A program made the translations under genes and the position numbers. From CAZRKC01 sp964600665 (GTDB lineage Bacteria; Bacillota; SLNR01), in the NCBI GenBank assembly GCA_964600665.1, contig CAZRKC010000001.1, positions 145,289 through 209,288 of the forward strand: a stretch of 64,000 nucleotides of DNA. The letters are read 5' to 3'. Shown in pieces: positions 24,362 to 33,887 of the stretch; the stretch's first letter is position 1; every line of letters begins with the position of its first letter. The notes below the pieces were generated by a model, which was given only the letters and a program-made list of their open reading frames with translations, did no database searches and was not told where the DNA came from.

Positions 24362-26281
24362 ATGTCAGATTATCCAATGCTTTTTAGCCCCATCAATATT
24401 GGTCCTTTGGTGCTAAAAAATCGAATTGCAGTCCCACCTATGAGCGCTGATGATGATGCCTACGAAAGGCGAGCAATGGGAGGTGCTGCCATGGTCACTG
24501 TCGGGGAAGCGATGGTTCATGGTGATACGGCATATTCTCATCCCCACACCATGTGCCTCGATAATGAAGATAACATGCCATTACTGATTCGATCCGCTGA
24601 GCGAATCAAACGTCATCATGCTTTAGCTTCATTAGAATTGGTACATTCGGGTCGCCGGGCACATCCTAAACTCACCAAAAATGGGGTTGTCTATGGCCCT
24701 AGCCGCGGCATGGGACCTTATGGTGTCGAGGTGCAGGAAATGAATGAAGATCTCATGGAAGACATAATTGAAGCATTTGCACATGGCGCATTTATGGCAA
24801 AATATGCAGGCTTCGACCTCTGTATGCTCCATGCTGGCCATGGGTGGCTGTTAGCTCAATTCCTGTCTCCATTGAACAATCAGCGAAATGACAAATTTGG
24901 CGGCAGTCTTGAGAACAGGGCACGTTTTCCGATGATGGTCATTGACCGAATCAGGGCTCGTTGTGGAAGTGAGTTCCCAATTGAAATCAGATTGTCCGGT
25001 GACGAATTCTTTCCGGGTGGGATGGATATCCACGAGACTATTGAGCTGGCGAAATTATTGGACGGAAAGGTTGATATTATCCATGTTTCCGCTACCACCT
25101 TCCATCAACATGGAACCTCTGGTATTCGCATGTTCCCAAACATGTTCCTTGAACCCGGTTGTAATGCCTATCTTGCTGGTGAAATCCGCAAGGTAGTCAG
25201 CACTCCCGTCGCAGCTGTCGGAGCAATCCATAAGCCGGATTTAATGGAACAGCTTCTCGCCGATGGCATCGCTGATATAATATGTGTGGGAAGGGGAATC
25301 ATTGCCGACCCGGATTTGCCCAAAAAAATCCAGAAAGGAAACGCGCATGATATCACCCGATGCACTCGATGCAATGAATGCATCAGTGGAGGGTTCATCC
25401 CTCATGTGCCGATTGCAACCGGTGTCGTCAGATGTGCAGTTAATCCAACTTGCGGACGTGAAAGTGAGGACTGGCTCTTTCGGCCGCCTGTCGCCCGAAA
25501 AAAAGTATTGGTAATCGGTGGCGGGCCGAGTGGCTTGCAAGCTGCGATTACAGCATCGGACCGCGGCCATGATGTCACCTTGTGTGAACAATCGGACACA
25601 CTTGGGGGAAATCTTCGGTACGCACTTCATCCGGCTTTCAAAGAAGATCTTAAAAACTTCTGTGATGTGCTCATTCGCCGTGTTCAAACTCGCCCGGTCC
25701 ATATTTTGAAAGAAATGCAAATGACCCCGGAAAAGGCAAAAAGCATGGACTTTGATGTAATTATTGCCGCGTTAGGGTCTGATGCGATTCGCCCCCAAAT
25801 TCCTGGTATTGATCTGCCTCATGTCTTCATGGCAACTGATGTACAACTTCATGAAACGAGAATCGGTAAACACGTCGTCGTAATCGGGGGAGGCTTAGTA
25901 GGTTGTGAAGAGGGATTACACTTAGCGATGAAAGGTCATTCGGTTACGATTGTGGAAATGAAACACGATCTCGCAAAAGACGCAAATTTCCTCCACTGGA
26001 AAGCACTGAATCTGGAACTGGAAAAGTATACGTCCACACAAACAGGTGTTACCTGCAAGGCCATTACTGAGACACATGTTCACGGCATCGACAACCTTGG
26101 AAAACCCGTCTCATACCCATGTGATTCAGTGATCATAGCCGTCGGTTTTACTCCGAAGAAAATGGAAGCAGAATCATTCAGAAATTGCGCTTGCGATTTG
26201 ATTGTCGTGGGAGATTGCGTCAAACCGGGGAAAGTATTGGAAGCAATCCAAACCGGCTACAATGCTGGATTCAATTTATGA
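24362..26281 (+). CDS. Old Yellow Enzyme-type NADH:flavin oxidoreductase with 4Fe-4S cluster (2,4-dienoyl-CoA reductase family)
   Basis: 639 residues with the full-length architecture: an FMN-binding TIM barrel (about 1-335; LELVHSGRRAHP, LLAQFLSPLNNQRND, YGGSLENR-like FGGSLENRARFP, VGRGIIADPDLPKK), an iron-sulfur cysteine region (TRCTRCNECISGG ... RCAVNPTCGRE), then an FAD/NAD(P) module (VLVIGGGPSGLQAAI; VVVIGGGLVGCEEGLHLA). Such enzymes reduce enoates, 2,4-dienoyl-CoA or trimethylamine-like substrates. GAGGTGA precedes the ATG. It stands alone, ending in a large palindromic terminator. Substrate not deducible; reduction of unsaturated acids during fermentation is plausible. Confidence 0.88.
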   Translation: MSDYPMLFSPINIGPLVLKNRIAVPPMSADDDAYERRAMGGAAMVTVGEAMVHGDTAYSHPHTMCLDNEDNMPLLIRSAERIKRHHALASLELVHSGRRAHPKLTKNGVVYGPSRGMGPYGVEVQEMNEDLMEDIIEAFAHGAFMAKYAGFDLCMLHAGHGWLLAQFLSPLNNQRNDKFGGSLENRARFPMMVIDRIRARCGSEFPIEIRLSGDEFFPGGMDIHETIELAKLLDGKVDIIHVSATTFHQHGTSGIRMFPNMFLEPGCNAYLAGEIRKVVSTPVAAVGAIHKPDLMEQLLADGIADIICVGRGIIADPDLPKKIQKGNAHDITRCTRCNECISGGFIPHVPIATGVVRCAVNPTCGRESEDWLFRPPVARKKVLVIGGGPSGLQAAITASDRGHDVTLCEQSDTLGGNLRYALHPAFKEDLKNFCDVLIRRVQTRPVHILKEMQMTPEKAKSMDFDVIIAALGSDAIRPQIPGIDLPHVFMATDVQLHETRIGKHVVVIGGGLVGCEEGLHLAMKGHSVTIVEMKHDLAKDANFLHWKALNLELEKYTSTQTGVTCKAITETHVHGIDNLGKPVSYPCDSVIIAVGFTPKKMEAESFRNCACDLIVVGDCVKPGKVLEAIQTGYNAGFNL

Positions 26282-26323
26282 GCATAACAAAATCCCCGGA
26301 ATATTCCGGGGATTTTGTTATGC
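26282..26323. terminator. Perfect 42-bp palindromic bidirectional terminator
   Basis: GCATAACAAAATCCCCGGAA and its exact reverse complement meet at a central AT pair with no mismatch over 42 bases. It lies between convergent genes (flavin reductase ending 26281, membrane protein ending 26333). The TTTTGTTATG arms provide a T-rich tail in both directions. Confidence 0.85.
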
Positions 26324-26332
26324 AAACTCACC

Positions 26333-26827
26333 TCAGTGCAAGTCATGAGAAAGATCAGATAGATTGTCTTCTGCTTGATCAACTTCTGTCTCAGGGATGT
26401 TTTGCGGAAATATCTCGAGTCCAATAGCCTCCTCCAGCTTCGGGCGGCCGCGAATTGACGCAATTGATTGAACGATGATTCCGATGCCAATCCCGATTAC
26501 GCTGATGAACATGAATCCAATTACACTGATGATATCTCTCCATCCGCTATCAGGAGAAAACCCAGTCACAACAATCAAGTATACGATTCCCAACACATAG
26601 AATGTCAATGTGGTCACAACAAAATACCGACCACCAAAGAACCCTCCGACGCCAATTGCAATGCCGGCGATAACAGCAACAATGGCAAATCCAAGTGCCC
26701 CTTGCTGGGTCAACGCAACACCAAGGAGTGTCCGTGATACAAGCAATGCACCCCACAAGATTCCAGCCACTATCAATGTCAATAAAACCCACTTAGTGTC
26801 CTTTCGACCGGGCAGTCGATTAATCAT
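26333..26827 (-). CDS. Uncharacterised four-helix membrane protein
   Basis: 164 residues from the ATG at 26827, chosen for AAAGGGTGA five bases upstream; a longer frame would overlap the MsrAB stop. Four hydrophobic segments at about 14-33, 41-66, 70-88 and 100-122 are followed by a hydrophilic acidic tail (EVDQAEDNLSDLSHDLH). The second segment is glycine-rich (AIVAVIAGIAIGVGGFFGG). I do not recognise the family. It is 13 bases downstream of MsrAB, so it is probably co-transcribed with it; a supporting membrane role in the same stress response is possible but unproven. Confidence 0.75.
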   Translation of the reverse strand: MINRLPGRKDTKWVLLTLIVAGILWGALLVSRTLLGVALTQQGALGFAIVAVIAGIAIGVGGFFGGRYFVVTTLTFYVLGIVYLIVVTGFSPDSGWRDIISVIGFMFISVIGIGIGIIVQSIASIRGRPKLEEAIGLEIFPQNIPETEVDQAEDNLSDLSHDLH

Positions 26828-26840
26828 AGGAATCACCCTT

Positions 26841-27959
26841 TCATTGCATTCTCTGGAGCAAATATGCAATTAATTGTCCGTAGCCTCCAACGTCCATCTC
26901 CTCAAGTGGGATGAATCTTAGTGCCGCACTATTGATACAATAACGCTTGCCCCCACTTGCAGCGGGCCCGTCAGAGAATACATGCCCCAAATGATTACTG
27001 CCAACCCGACTTTTCACTTCTGTGCGTACCATGCCGTGTGACTCATCGACAAACTCAACGAGAACTTCCGGACGAATTGGGATAGTGAAACTTGGCCAGC
27101 CAGTGCCTGAATGAAACTTGTCGATGGAAAAAAACAAAGGTTCACCGGTTAAGCGGTCAACATAGAGACCAAGCTCATCCATATCCCAGTAGTCATTTTC
27201 AAAGGGAAGTTCTGTATCCCCATGTCGCATCACCCGATACTGCAAATCCGATAGCATAGCACGGATTTCAGATTCAGTTGGCATTTTGTATGATTCTGGA
27301 TATATATCGGGAAGTCCTGCAACAGAGATACTTAAATCGATGTGGCAATATCCTCCTGGATTTTGGTCTAGATAATCCTGATGGTATGCCTCAGCAAGGT
27401 AATAACTGGTTAGCGTCAGTACCTCTGTCACAATCGGCTGGTCGTAGTTCAATTGCTCTGATTTCAAAATTTCGAGTGCTAGTCGGCCATCTTCTGGTTT
27501 TATGAAATAAATCCCTGACCGATATTGCGGGCCAATATCATAACTTTGGCGGTCTTTTTGGGTCGGATCAATCACGGAGAAAAATCTTTGGATAATCTCT
27601 GTCAAAGAGATCCGGGTTGGATCATACTTGATATGAACCGCTTCTGTATAACCCAGTTTCGATATTGTGTCATAGGTGGGGATTTCTCCATTTCCATTAG
27701 CATAACCTGACTCCACGTCCGCTATACCATATACTTGCGAGAAGTATGCCTCAACTCCCCAAAAACACCCTCCGGCCAACCAAATATCATGAAGTTCAGC
27801 ATTCGAGTAATCGACATAGTGGTTCGGATTCATAGAGATATCCACATTTTTGGGGGAAGCCCAAAAACGCTGCAAATTGAATCCAGGGTAAAAAATAAAT
27901 GCCCCAATCAAAACAGTGATAAAGATATAAAAAATGACAGCTTCACGCCGCTGTTGCAT
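26841..27959 (-). CDS. msrAB: Membrane-anchored methionine sulfoxide reductase MsrA-MsrB fusion
   Basis: 372 residues. One N-terminal hydrophobic helix (about 8-27) serves as anchor or uncleaved signal. MsrA domain: LAGGCFWGVEAYFSQVYG with the catalytic Cys, GYANG, YDIGPQYRSGIYF. MsrB domain: SGTGWPSF, GSNHLGHVFSDGP, and RYCINSAALRF with the catalytic Cys. Together they reduce both S and R forms of methionine sulfoxide. The anchor implies repair of proteins outside the cytoplasmic membrane. The MsrB zinc Cys-x2-Cys pairs are not evident, so it appears to be a zinc-free form. Confidence 0.92.
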   Translation of the reverse strand: MQQRREAVIFYIFITVLIGAFIFYPGFNLQRFWASPKNVDISMNPNHYVDYSNAELHDIWLAGGCFWGVEAYFSQVYGIADVESGYANGNGEIPTYDTISKLGYTEAVHIKYDPTRISLTEIIQRFFSVIDPTQKDRQSYDIGPQYRSGIYFIKPEDGRLALEILKSEQLNYDQPIVTEVLTLTSYYLAEAYHQDYLDQNPGGYCHIDLSISVAGLPDIYPESYKMPTESEIRAMLSDLQYRVMRHGDTELPFENDYWDMDELGLYVDRLTGEPLFFSIDKFHSGTGWPSFTIPIRPEVLVEFVDESHGMVRTEVKSRVGSNHLGHVFSDGPAASGGKRYCINSAALRFIPLEEMDVGGYGQLIAYLLQRMQ

Positions 27960-27994
27960 CTGGACGCCCTCCTATTTGTAATGATTTCATATAT

Positions 27995-28023
27995 ATTATA
28001 CTACCAATTTAGCTTTTAATCAA
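27995..28023 (-). promoter_or_regulatory. Promoter of msrAB
   Basis: TTGATT (28023-28018), 17-base spacer, TATAAT (28000-27995) on the minus strand, about 35 bases upstream of the msrAB start. Confidence 0.7.
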
Positions 28024-28083
28024 TCATTTGCTGCAGGGTTTGGAATCCCACTGTCGAATCGTACCCAACGAGGGGGGAATCCA

Positions 28084-28827
28084 ATGGATGATATTGAAGA
28101 ACTACGCAATTTTTTAAAGGATACTATTCGGCAGTCCGTCGATTTTGCCGCAACTCATCAGAGTTTGGGTGTACCACCCCCACCGGTGGAACTTGCACCA
28201 TCAAGCATCGTAATCCCTTTACCGCATACCCAACCGGGTTTGACTTCAGGTCAGACAATTACGGAACTGATTTCTATGCGTCAGTCTCGTCGTGTGTTTT
28301 CCAAAAAAGCAATTTCACTGGAAACATTATCTTTCCTGCTTTGGGCAACCCAAGGGGTCAGGGCGATGGTCAATGGCCAAGTTCTGCGTTCCGTTCCATC
28401 TGCTGGTAATCGACACCCCATTGAAACATATTTAGCCGTCTTTCGTGTTGAAGGGCTTGAAAAAGGGATCTATCGATATTTACCATTGAGCCATTCCCTC
28501 ACACTCATTGCAACTCCTGAAAATTTAGCTACCCGCTTGACAAAAGCTGCCCTACGCCAGTCCTTTGCTGCACAAGGTGCAGTGACATTCATTTGGGCTG
28601 CAATCCCTTATCGCACAGAATGGAGATATGCCCAGGCATCCCATAAAGTTATCGCCATTGATGCTGGCCATATCTGCCAAAATTTATATTTGGCTTGTGA
28701 AAGTGTTCACTTAGGCACTTGTGCCATCGCTGCATATGATCAAAAAGGTATCGATCAATTGCTGGGGATTGACGGTCAAAATGAATTTGTGGTGTATATG
28801 GCGCCTGTTGGACCTTTGGAAAAGTAG
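28084..28827 (+). CDS. SagB-type nitroreductase-family dehydrogenase
   Basis: 247 residues; ATG six bases after GAGGGGGG. Nitroreductase-fold signatures: MRQSRRVFSKKAISLETLSF near the start of the core, VPSAGNRHPIETYLAVF, GIYRYLPLSHSL, and AIDAGHICQNLYLACES. These resemble SagB-like flavoenzymes, which oxidise azolines in ribosomal peptides or, in stand-alone form, act on small molecules. There is no cyclodehydratase (YcaO) or precursor peptide nearby, so a thiazole/oxazole peptide pathway is not supported here. Divergent from msrAB; its own 3' flank has no clear terminator. Confidence 0.8.
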   Translation: MDDIEELRNFLKDTIRQSVDFAATHQSLGVPPPPVELAPSSIVIPLPHTQPGLTSGQTITELISMRQSRRVFSKKAISLETLSFLLWATQGVRAMVNGQVLRSVPSAGNRHPIETYLAVFRVEGLEKGIYRYLPLSHSLTLIATPENLATRLTKAALRQSFAAQGAVTFIWAAIPYRTEWRYAQASHKVIAIDAGHICQNLYLACESVHLGTCAIAAYDQKGIDQLLGIDGQNEFVVYMAPVGPLEK

Positions 28828-28995
28828 CTTTGATTTGATTTCTTAAATTGCCGACTCATCCTTTGAATACAACTTGATAGAATGCATGCATCTTCAATCA
28901 ACCTGGTGAACACGATCTGGCGATGCTTGTATGATTATTCAATCAAAATTATTCTGATACTCAACAACATCTTGCACTCATAGGAGGATAGAGGG

Positions 28996-29805
28996 ATGCG
29001 CTGGACTTTTCTAATAACGATTTGCATGCTCATCCTAGCTCCTGTAGGTTGTCAGCGGGAAGAGGAATTTACAAAAGTGACAAACTATGTGAGTCAGATT
29101 GAAGGAATCCGAATGGACATTCGGAGTATCGACCATCACGACTCCACCCTGTCGGTCCAGATGGACATTGAGGATAGTGTGAATGGGGATCACTCATCCT
29201 ATCACTTTTTGATGCCTTGGTACCTGACTGATCCGGAAGGGATCACTTGGGAAAGTTCAACGCTTGAAGTACTCAAATATGAATCTCCTGACGATTCCTC
29301 GATTTTGAATAAACGTGCTCTCATAATCGGGTTTGACGGAATTGATACATTACCGGAATCATTTTCGTTGACGGCTTCCATCCGACCCCGATTTATTGTT
29401 CCTTCCCAATCTCATTCATTTATGTTTGATTTTGAATTTAAGGATATCCCAACTGATGGAACTGTCACCGCTGAGCATCTGTACGGGTTAACAGCAGATC
29501 TCCGAGTAAGACGCGACAGCCCGTCCGTGCTGGCAGTTATTGTTCGCATCAAGGGATCGGGAGAACTGCTGCAGACAATTCAAAGCCCTGCCACACTGAA
29601 GATCCAGGATGGTTTTGGAGATTCGTATGTGAGCACTTTCTCTCGTAACCCTGTGCTTGACGATATGATCTGGACGCAAACCTTTTTATTTAATGAATGC
29701 TATTCTGATGCAAGTCAAATCGATTTGATATACCCCGTTCATATCAATGCTGTGTTACCGGAGAAACTGGAATTTGAGTTTTATGTGATTCCAAATGAGC
29801 GATGA
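28996..29805 (+). CDS. Uncharacterised lipoprotein
   Basis: 269 residues; AGGAGG precedes the ATG. The N-terminus MRWTFLITICMLILAPVGC is a lipoprotein signal with the lipid-bearing Cys at residue 19. The remainder is a beta-rich soluble domain without cysteine or recognised catalytic motif. Two similar blocks (the first around residues 30-135, the second around 150-265) may be repeated Ig-like or NEAT-like modules, but similarity is weak. It would be anchored outside the membrane by Lgt, which is encoded at 37.7 kb. Function unknown. Confidence 0.75.
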   Translation: MRWTFLITICMLILAPVGCQREEEFTKVTNYVSQIEGIRMDIRSIDHHDSTLSVQMDIEDSVNGDHSSYHFLMPWYLTDPEGITWESSTLEVLKYESPDDSSILNKRALIIGFDGIDTLPESFSLTASIRPRFIVPSQSHSFMFDFEFKDIPTDGTVTAEHLYGLTADLRVRRDSPSVLAVIVRIKGSGELLQTIQSPATLKIQDGFGDSYVSTFSRNPVLDDMIWTQTFLFNECYSDASQIDLIYPVHINAVLPEKLEFEFYVIPNER

Positions 29806-29842
29806 CCTATTAATTTGAATATCACGATTTGGAGAGGTGGAC

Positions 29843-31602
29843 ATGATGGACCATTTATCAGAGCAAATTATTAACGAATTCTCCTTTGATAATGTTCAAC
29901 GACATATGACTTATCTTGTCGACACAGTTGGCGAGCGATTATCCGGGACCCCTGCCATCGCACAAGCTGCTGAGTATATCGACCGAATCATGCGCGGGTA
30001 TGGAATTCATTCTTATATCGACGAATTTCCCATGTATCACAGCTTTCCTGTGCTGGCTGAGTTGCATATCACGCGCCCCCGGAAAGAGATAATTCCCGCC
30101 CGTCCGGTTTGTCATATCCGATCAACGGGACCTGAAGGGATATCTGGCGATTTATTGTATGTAGGCGCGTTGGCGGAGATGCTGATTATGAAGGTGTGGA
30201 CGCGGCGGGGAAGATTGTCTTAGCTGATATGAATTGGGCACCTGCCCGCCCGGAAAAAGCAGTGCTCGCTTACGAAAAAGGAGCATCTGCTTTAATCATC
30301 ATGAACTGGGGACTTGCTGATCCGAATAACCCTGTGATTCAGATGGGCGCAGTGAAATCCCAATGGGGTAATCCTACCCCAGATCTCTTTGAAGAGATCC
30401 CTGATATTCCGGTAATTACCATATCTCGATACCATGGAGAATACCTGAAATCATTGTGCAAAGATGGACCTGTTTCGGTTTGGCTCCGGGGGGAATCAAC
30501 CCGAGAGTGGGTGACAGCAAAACAACCGACTGCATATTTAGAATGCAACCCTGATACAAAAGAATGCTTGATTATCGGTAGCCATTTGGATGCATGGGGA
30601 AAATCAGCTATCTGCAACTCAACCGGAAACAGCCTTTTGATGGAATTAGCATATCAGCTGCAAAAACATAAAAGCAAGTTAAAACGAAACATCTGGTTTG
30701 TTTTTTGGGACGGACATGAAATCGCAGAAGGAGCCGGTTCAACCTATTTTGTGGACTCACATTGGGCTGAATTAACCCAGCATTGTGTAGGCTATATCAA
30801 CGCCGATAATTTGGCAATCGCGGGGACGACCATCCCAACAGTTGAAGGCAACAGTGAAATGAAAAATTATGCTCAAAATGCTGTCCGTAAGGTTTGGGGT
30901 ACTGAGGGACATTGGTTGACTGCTTACAAAGGTGGTGGGGACTCATCATTTTTTGGCATCGGTATTCCGTATATATCGTTTGCTACGGAATACACTGAGG
31001 CTCGTCTCCAAGAGCTAAATTTTGCAGTCTATGGTCCATGGCTTCATACAGAATATGATACGGTTGATAAAGTGGATCTCAATCTTTTTGAGAAGACCAT
31101 GGAGACTTTTGTCCATCTTGTAGTCTCACTTGCATCGGCACCCATACTACCATATTCATTGCCGGATCTCATGGAGGAAATTAATGGGCACATCGAAGAA
31201 TTGGCCGCGATGACCCCACCCCGATTTCAAAGTCAACTCAAAGAGGTGATTCACGCCGCATCTAAATTACAATCTCTAACGACTGATATTCATGTATTAT
31301 TGGCGGACGCCGGTCCTGACATGAAACTTGCCACTGTGAACCATCTTTTGATGCAAACCTTACGTGCAATCTATCCGGTATTTCGGACTTATCATGGTCG
31401 ATACAGTCAGGACGCTTGTGGCTCAACCAAAGTCGAACATCCAGTACCAAAACTGTATGAAGCAATTGTTGAATATCGTCAGAATTTGGACGGCTGCCAT
31501 CGACAGCTCTTGTGGGAAACACAAGTGATTCGTGAAATGAATCGCTTATCGGATGCATTGCACGGTGCCCAATTTATTCTTTCACAAATCAAAAGAAGCT
31601 AG
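29843..31602 (+). pseudogene. M28 family aminopeptidase, disrupted by a one-base frameshift
   Basis: GGAGAGG precedes the ATG at 29843. The first frame runs through the N-terminal helix and a PA-like segment to GDLLYVGAL (about 30173), then goes off track. From there the second frame continues as GGDADYEGVDAAGKIVLADM and on to the catalytic domain: IIGSHLDAWGKSAICNSTG, FVFWDGHEIAEGAGS (catalytic Glu and metal ligands), YINADNL, and the distal HTEYDT. Restoring one G in the TTGGCGG run joins both halves to a protein of about 586 residues. The cause could be a real mutation or a sequence error. The enzyme would be a zinc aminopeptidase or carboxypeptidase-like M28 member, cytoplasmic as no signal peptide is seen. 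Confidence 0.85.
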
Positions 31603-31609
31603 CAGTACA

Positions 31610-31646
31610 AAAGCACTCCCGTCAATATTGCTAACGGGAGTGCTTT
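31610..31646 (+). terminator. Terminator after the M28 peptidase
   Basis: Stem AAAGCACTCCCGT / ACGGGAGTGCTTT with an 11-base loop and a T run. The following 31647-31921 stretch holds no gene I can support. Confidence 0.85.
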
Positions 31647-31921
31647 TTCTTATAGCATTTCAATCATTTGTGGAATAAGAACCGATGAATAAGCGAACCA
31701 AGCTTAAGCTTGCTAATCATTCTGCGGTCATCAGAATATCCACCTGGCGAATTCAGTTATTGAACAATAACCAAATACCGGCCGTTCTTACAAATCGATA
31801 TCGCCTCTTGCTGAGTTGAATACGAAGTGAAGTGTCCATCAAAGATCACTGCTCTGAGCCACCTTGAAAGATACGATACACCTCGCAGGATTTCCCGTAT
31901 CGAAACTTACAAACCGCTTGT

Positions 31922-33166
31922 TTATGATTGTGGATTGACCACATGTCCCATGAAGAGGATTGAACCCGTTACACTATCTTCTATCACATAAATAAACGGC
32001 TGGTCCAGTACCATTTCGAAATCATACATCGGTACGCTGGTCAGATTCATAACCACTGATGTCACTGCGGCTGCCTCTGTGCCGGTTTCATTGACCTTGA
32101 TATAAGTTTTATGTAAGACCTCACTGATAAAGATATTATCTGAAAGTCCGGGCTCTGCCATGCGCAGAAAGTTCGCTGCAGCAGGATCAAAAGCGATCCC
32201 CATGCCTAATTGCGTCAATGCACTCACAAGGGATTGCTTGTATTCAAGCTGGAATTTTGGCATCTGCAATATCCCAGACTTTATAACCATATCATCTTTC
32301 CATTGTTTCCATGTTTCATCGTCAAGTATATTCTGGATATCCTCGAACTTATAGTTTGGTTTCGGCAAAATCATATACATGGCGATCCGTTCTTCTTTAC
32401 CGTATGGTTTACGTACAATTTGAACAAAATCATTGTCTCCGTACCGATAACTACCGTTTTGAACCATCATGGAAGTGGTAATCGACTCTCCTGAATCTGT
32501 TGTGAAATTGCCGTCTTTTGTTCTTTTTGGGTCAAATGTTTGGGTCCACTCTCCTTTGAAGTATACAGCGTTGATGAGATATAGTATCGTCTGCGGGTTG
32601 ATTGGTGGTTCAACAATCTTTGGTATCAATCCGCGAGTCTGTGTTTTAACCCACCGGTTGATGGTATCAGGTGTTTTTGAATCGGAAAAATCCAGCGATC
32701 TGGCCTCGGCAAGAAAATACTCCTGGATCGTATCAATGTAATCATTTGAAAAGGGAAATCCGTCTCTCATCCAGGAAGAGTTAGCGACTGTTAAAGCCAC
32801 TTTTTCGTCGGCAGATGTCAAATAATACAACAATGAGAGCAAATTATGATTAACCTGCTCTTCACTAATCCCGTCGAGATACATAACTTTTGCCATTGCA
32901 TCTTTTGTCGACCCGTTGGCTCCATTGTAAGCCATTGCAAGGGCCATGGATATGCTGACTGGCGAAATCATCAAGTTCTCTCCATCCATCCGCAATGCGC
33001 GATACAGGTCAAAACCTAACTGATTGTGCTTAAGAGAAATGTCTGCTTGATAGTTTTCAAGCACACTGTCGGACGGTTTTTGCATGACAACTGCTTTTTC
33101 TGGAGTGCAGCCTGAAGCCATCAGAATCAAGGTCAAACCAACAATCAACAAGGTTTGTCTTTTCAA
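31922..33166 (-). CDS. Serpin-family protease inhibitor, lipoprotein
   Basis: About 414 residues. I favour the TTG at 33166, because GGGGGG lies seven bases before it and the resulting N-terminus MKRQTLLIVGLTLILMASGC is a compact lipoprotein signal. Serpin features: NLMISPVSISMALAMAYNGA, FKGEWTQTFDP, the hinge VNETGTEAAAVTSVVMN and the C-terminal PFIYVIEDSVTGSILFMGHV. The small-residue hinge (GTEAAAVT) is of the inhibitory type, so it should trap a serine or cysteine protease; the P1 residue lies in the MNLTS stretch but is ambiguous. Being surface anchored, it may guard the cell from external proteases or from those of competitors. Confidence 0.88.
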   Translation of the reverse strand: MKRQTLLIVGLTLILMASGCTPEKAVVMQKPSDSVLENYQADISLKHNQLGFDLYRALRMDGENLMISPVSISMALAMAYNGANGSTKDAMAKVMYLDGISEEQVNHNLLSLLYYLTSADEKVALTVANSSWMRDGFPFSNDYIDTIQEYFLAEARSLDFSDSKTPDTINRWVKTQTRGLIPKIVEPPINPQTILYLINAVYFKGEWTQTFDPKRTKDGNFTTDSGESITTSMMVQNGSYRYGDNDFVQIVRKPYGKEERIAMYMILPKPNYKFEDIQNILDDETWKQWKDDMVIKSGILQMPKFQLEYKQSLVSALTQLGMGIAFDPAAANFLRMAEPGLSDNIFISEVLHKTYIKVNETGTEAAAVTSVVMNLTSVPMYDFEMVLDQPFIYVIEDSVTGSILFMGHVVNPQS

Positions 33167-33285
33167 CTTCCATCCCCCCATCAATTTCAACTACTTGTTA
33201 TTAGACGCTTATTTGGCTATTATTGTTCCGATAGCAGGGATTCCAGGCCCTTTGTCATATACATTGGCTGGGAGGTGATCCATGA

Positions 33286-33825
33286 ATGCATGACATTGTC
33301 CTATCACTAGTCCAACGACAGCTTTGTACATATCCAATGATGGAACTTGAGGACATCTATAAGTTGATTTACCAAGGTACTATGGGATTAGGCCATTTAA
33401 TTCAGGATCCGGAACTTGCTTTAGGCAAACTGTCAAGGGAAATGGATGCTCTATCCCCCTCACCCAATCTTGAGCCTTTATTCGAAGACATAACGATTTG
33501 CTATCCCTTGGTCAGAGTCAATCTCCGCCCCTATATTCAACTTCAATTATCTCCAGAGCAGTTATTTGCTGCCATGTTGAACACTGAATTTGAAATGGTT
33601 CCATCTCAGACTCTGCTACAAGACGCATGGAATGAATTCTACCATATGTCCCAGCAGAACATCTTTACTAAAACCTTTGACCAGCTTGAATCATTCCAAC
33701 AAAAACTAATAGTTGATGACTTTCCAGTCAAACATCACAGTAAATCTTATCGCCAGTATTATTTCCCGGCTTACCGTATTATTGGCAAACGCATATTATC
33801 AGATATCATTGACAGCGTTAAATAA
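33286..33825 (+). CDS. Conserved-looking protein of unknown function
   Basis: 179 residues; GGAGGTGA lies seven bases before the ATG at 33286. Soluble, with no signal peptide. It shows a helical N-terminal part with DIYKLIYQGTMGLGHLIQDP, a middle strand region, and a C-terminal VKHHSKSYRQYYFPAYRIIG. Paired His and several Tyr/Arg near the end could form an active site, but I do not recognise the family. It follows the serpin gene in the opposite orientation and is followed by the coiled-coil gene. Confidence 0.75.
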   Translation: MHDIVLSLVQRQLCTYPMMELEDIYKLIYQGTMGLGHLIQDPELALGKLSREMDALSPSPNLEPLFEDITICYPLVRVNLRPYIQLQLSPEQLFAAMLNTEFEMVPSQTLLQDAWNEFYHMSQQNIFTKTFDQLESFQQKLIVDDFPVKHHSKSYRQYYFPAYRIIGKRILSDIIDSVK

Positions 33826-33887
33826 AGGGAATTTGAATCTCTCTGACGAAGTATGTTAATGCAAAAAATTCGAAAGAAGGTGTGAAT

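Noticed and set aside
28084..28827. Azol(in)e-modified peptide cluster around the SagB-like gene
   Set aside because: No YcaO cyclodehydratase, precursor peptide or dedicated exporter nearby.
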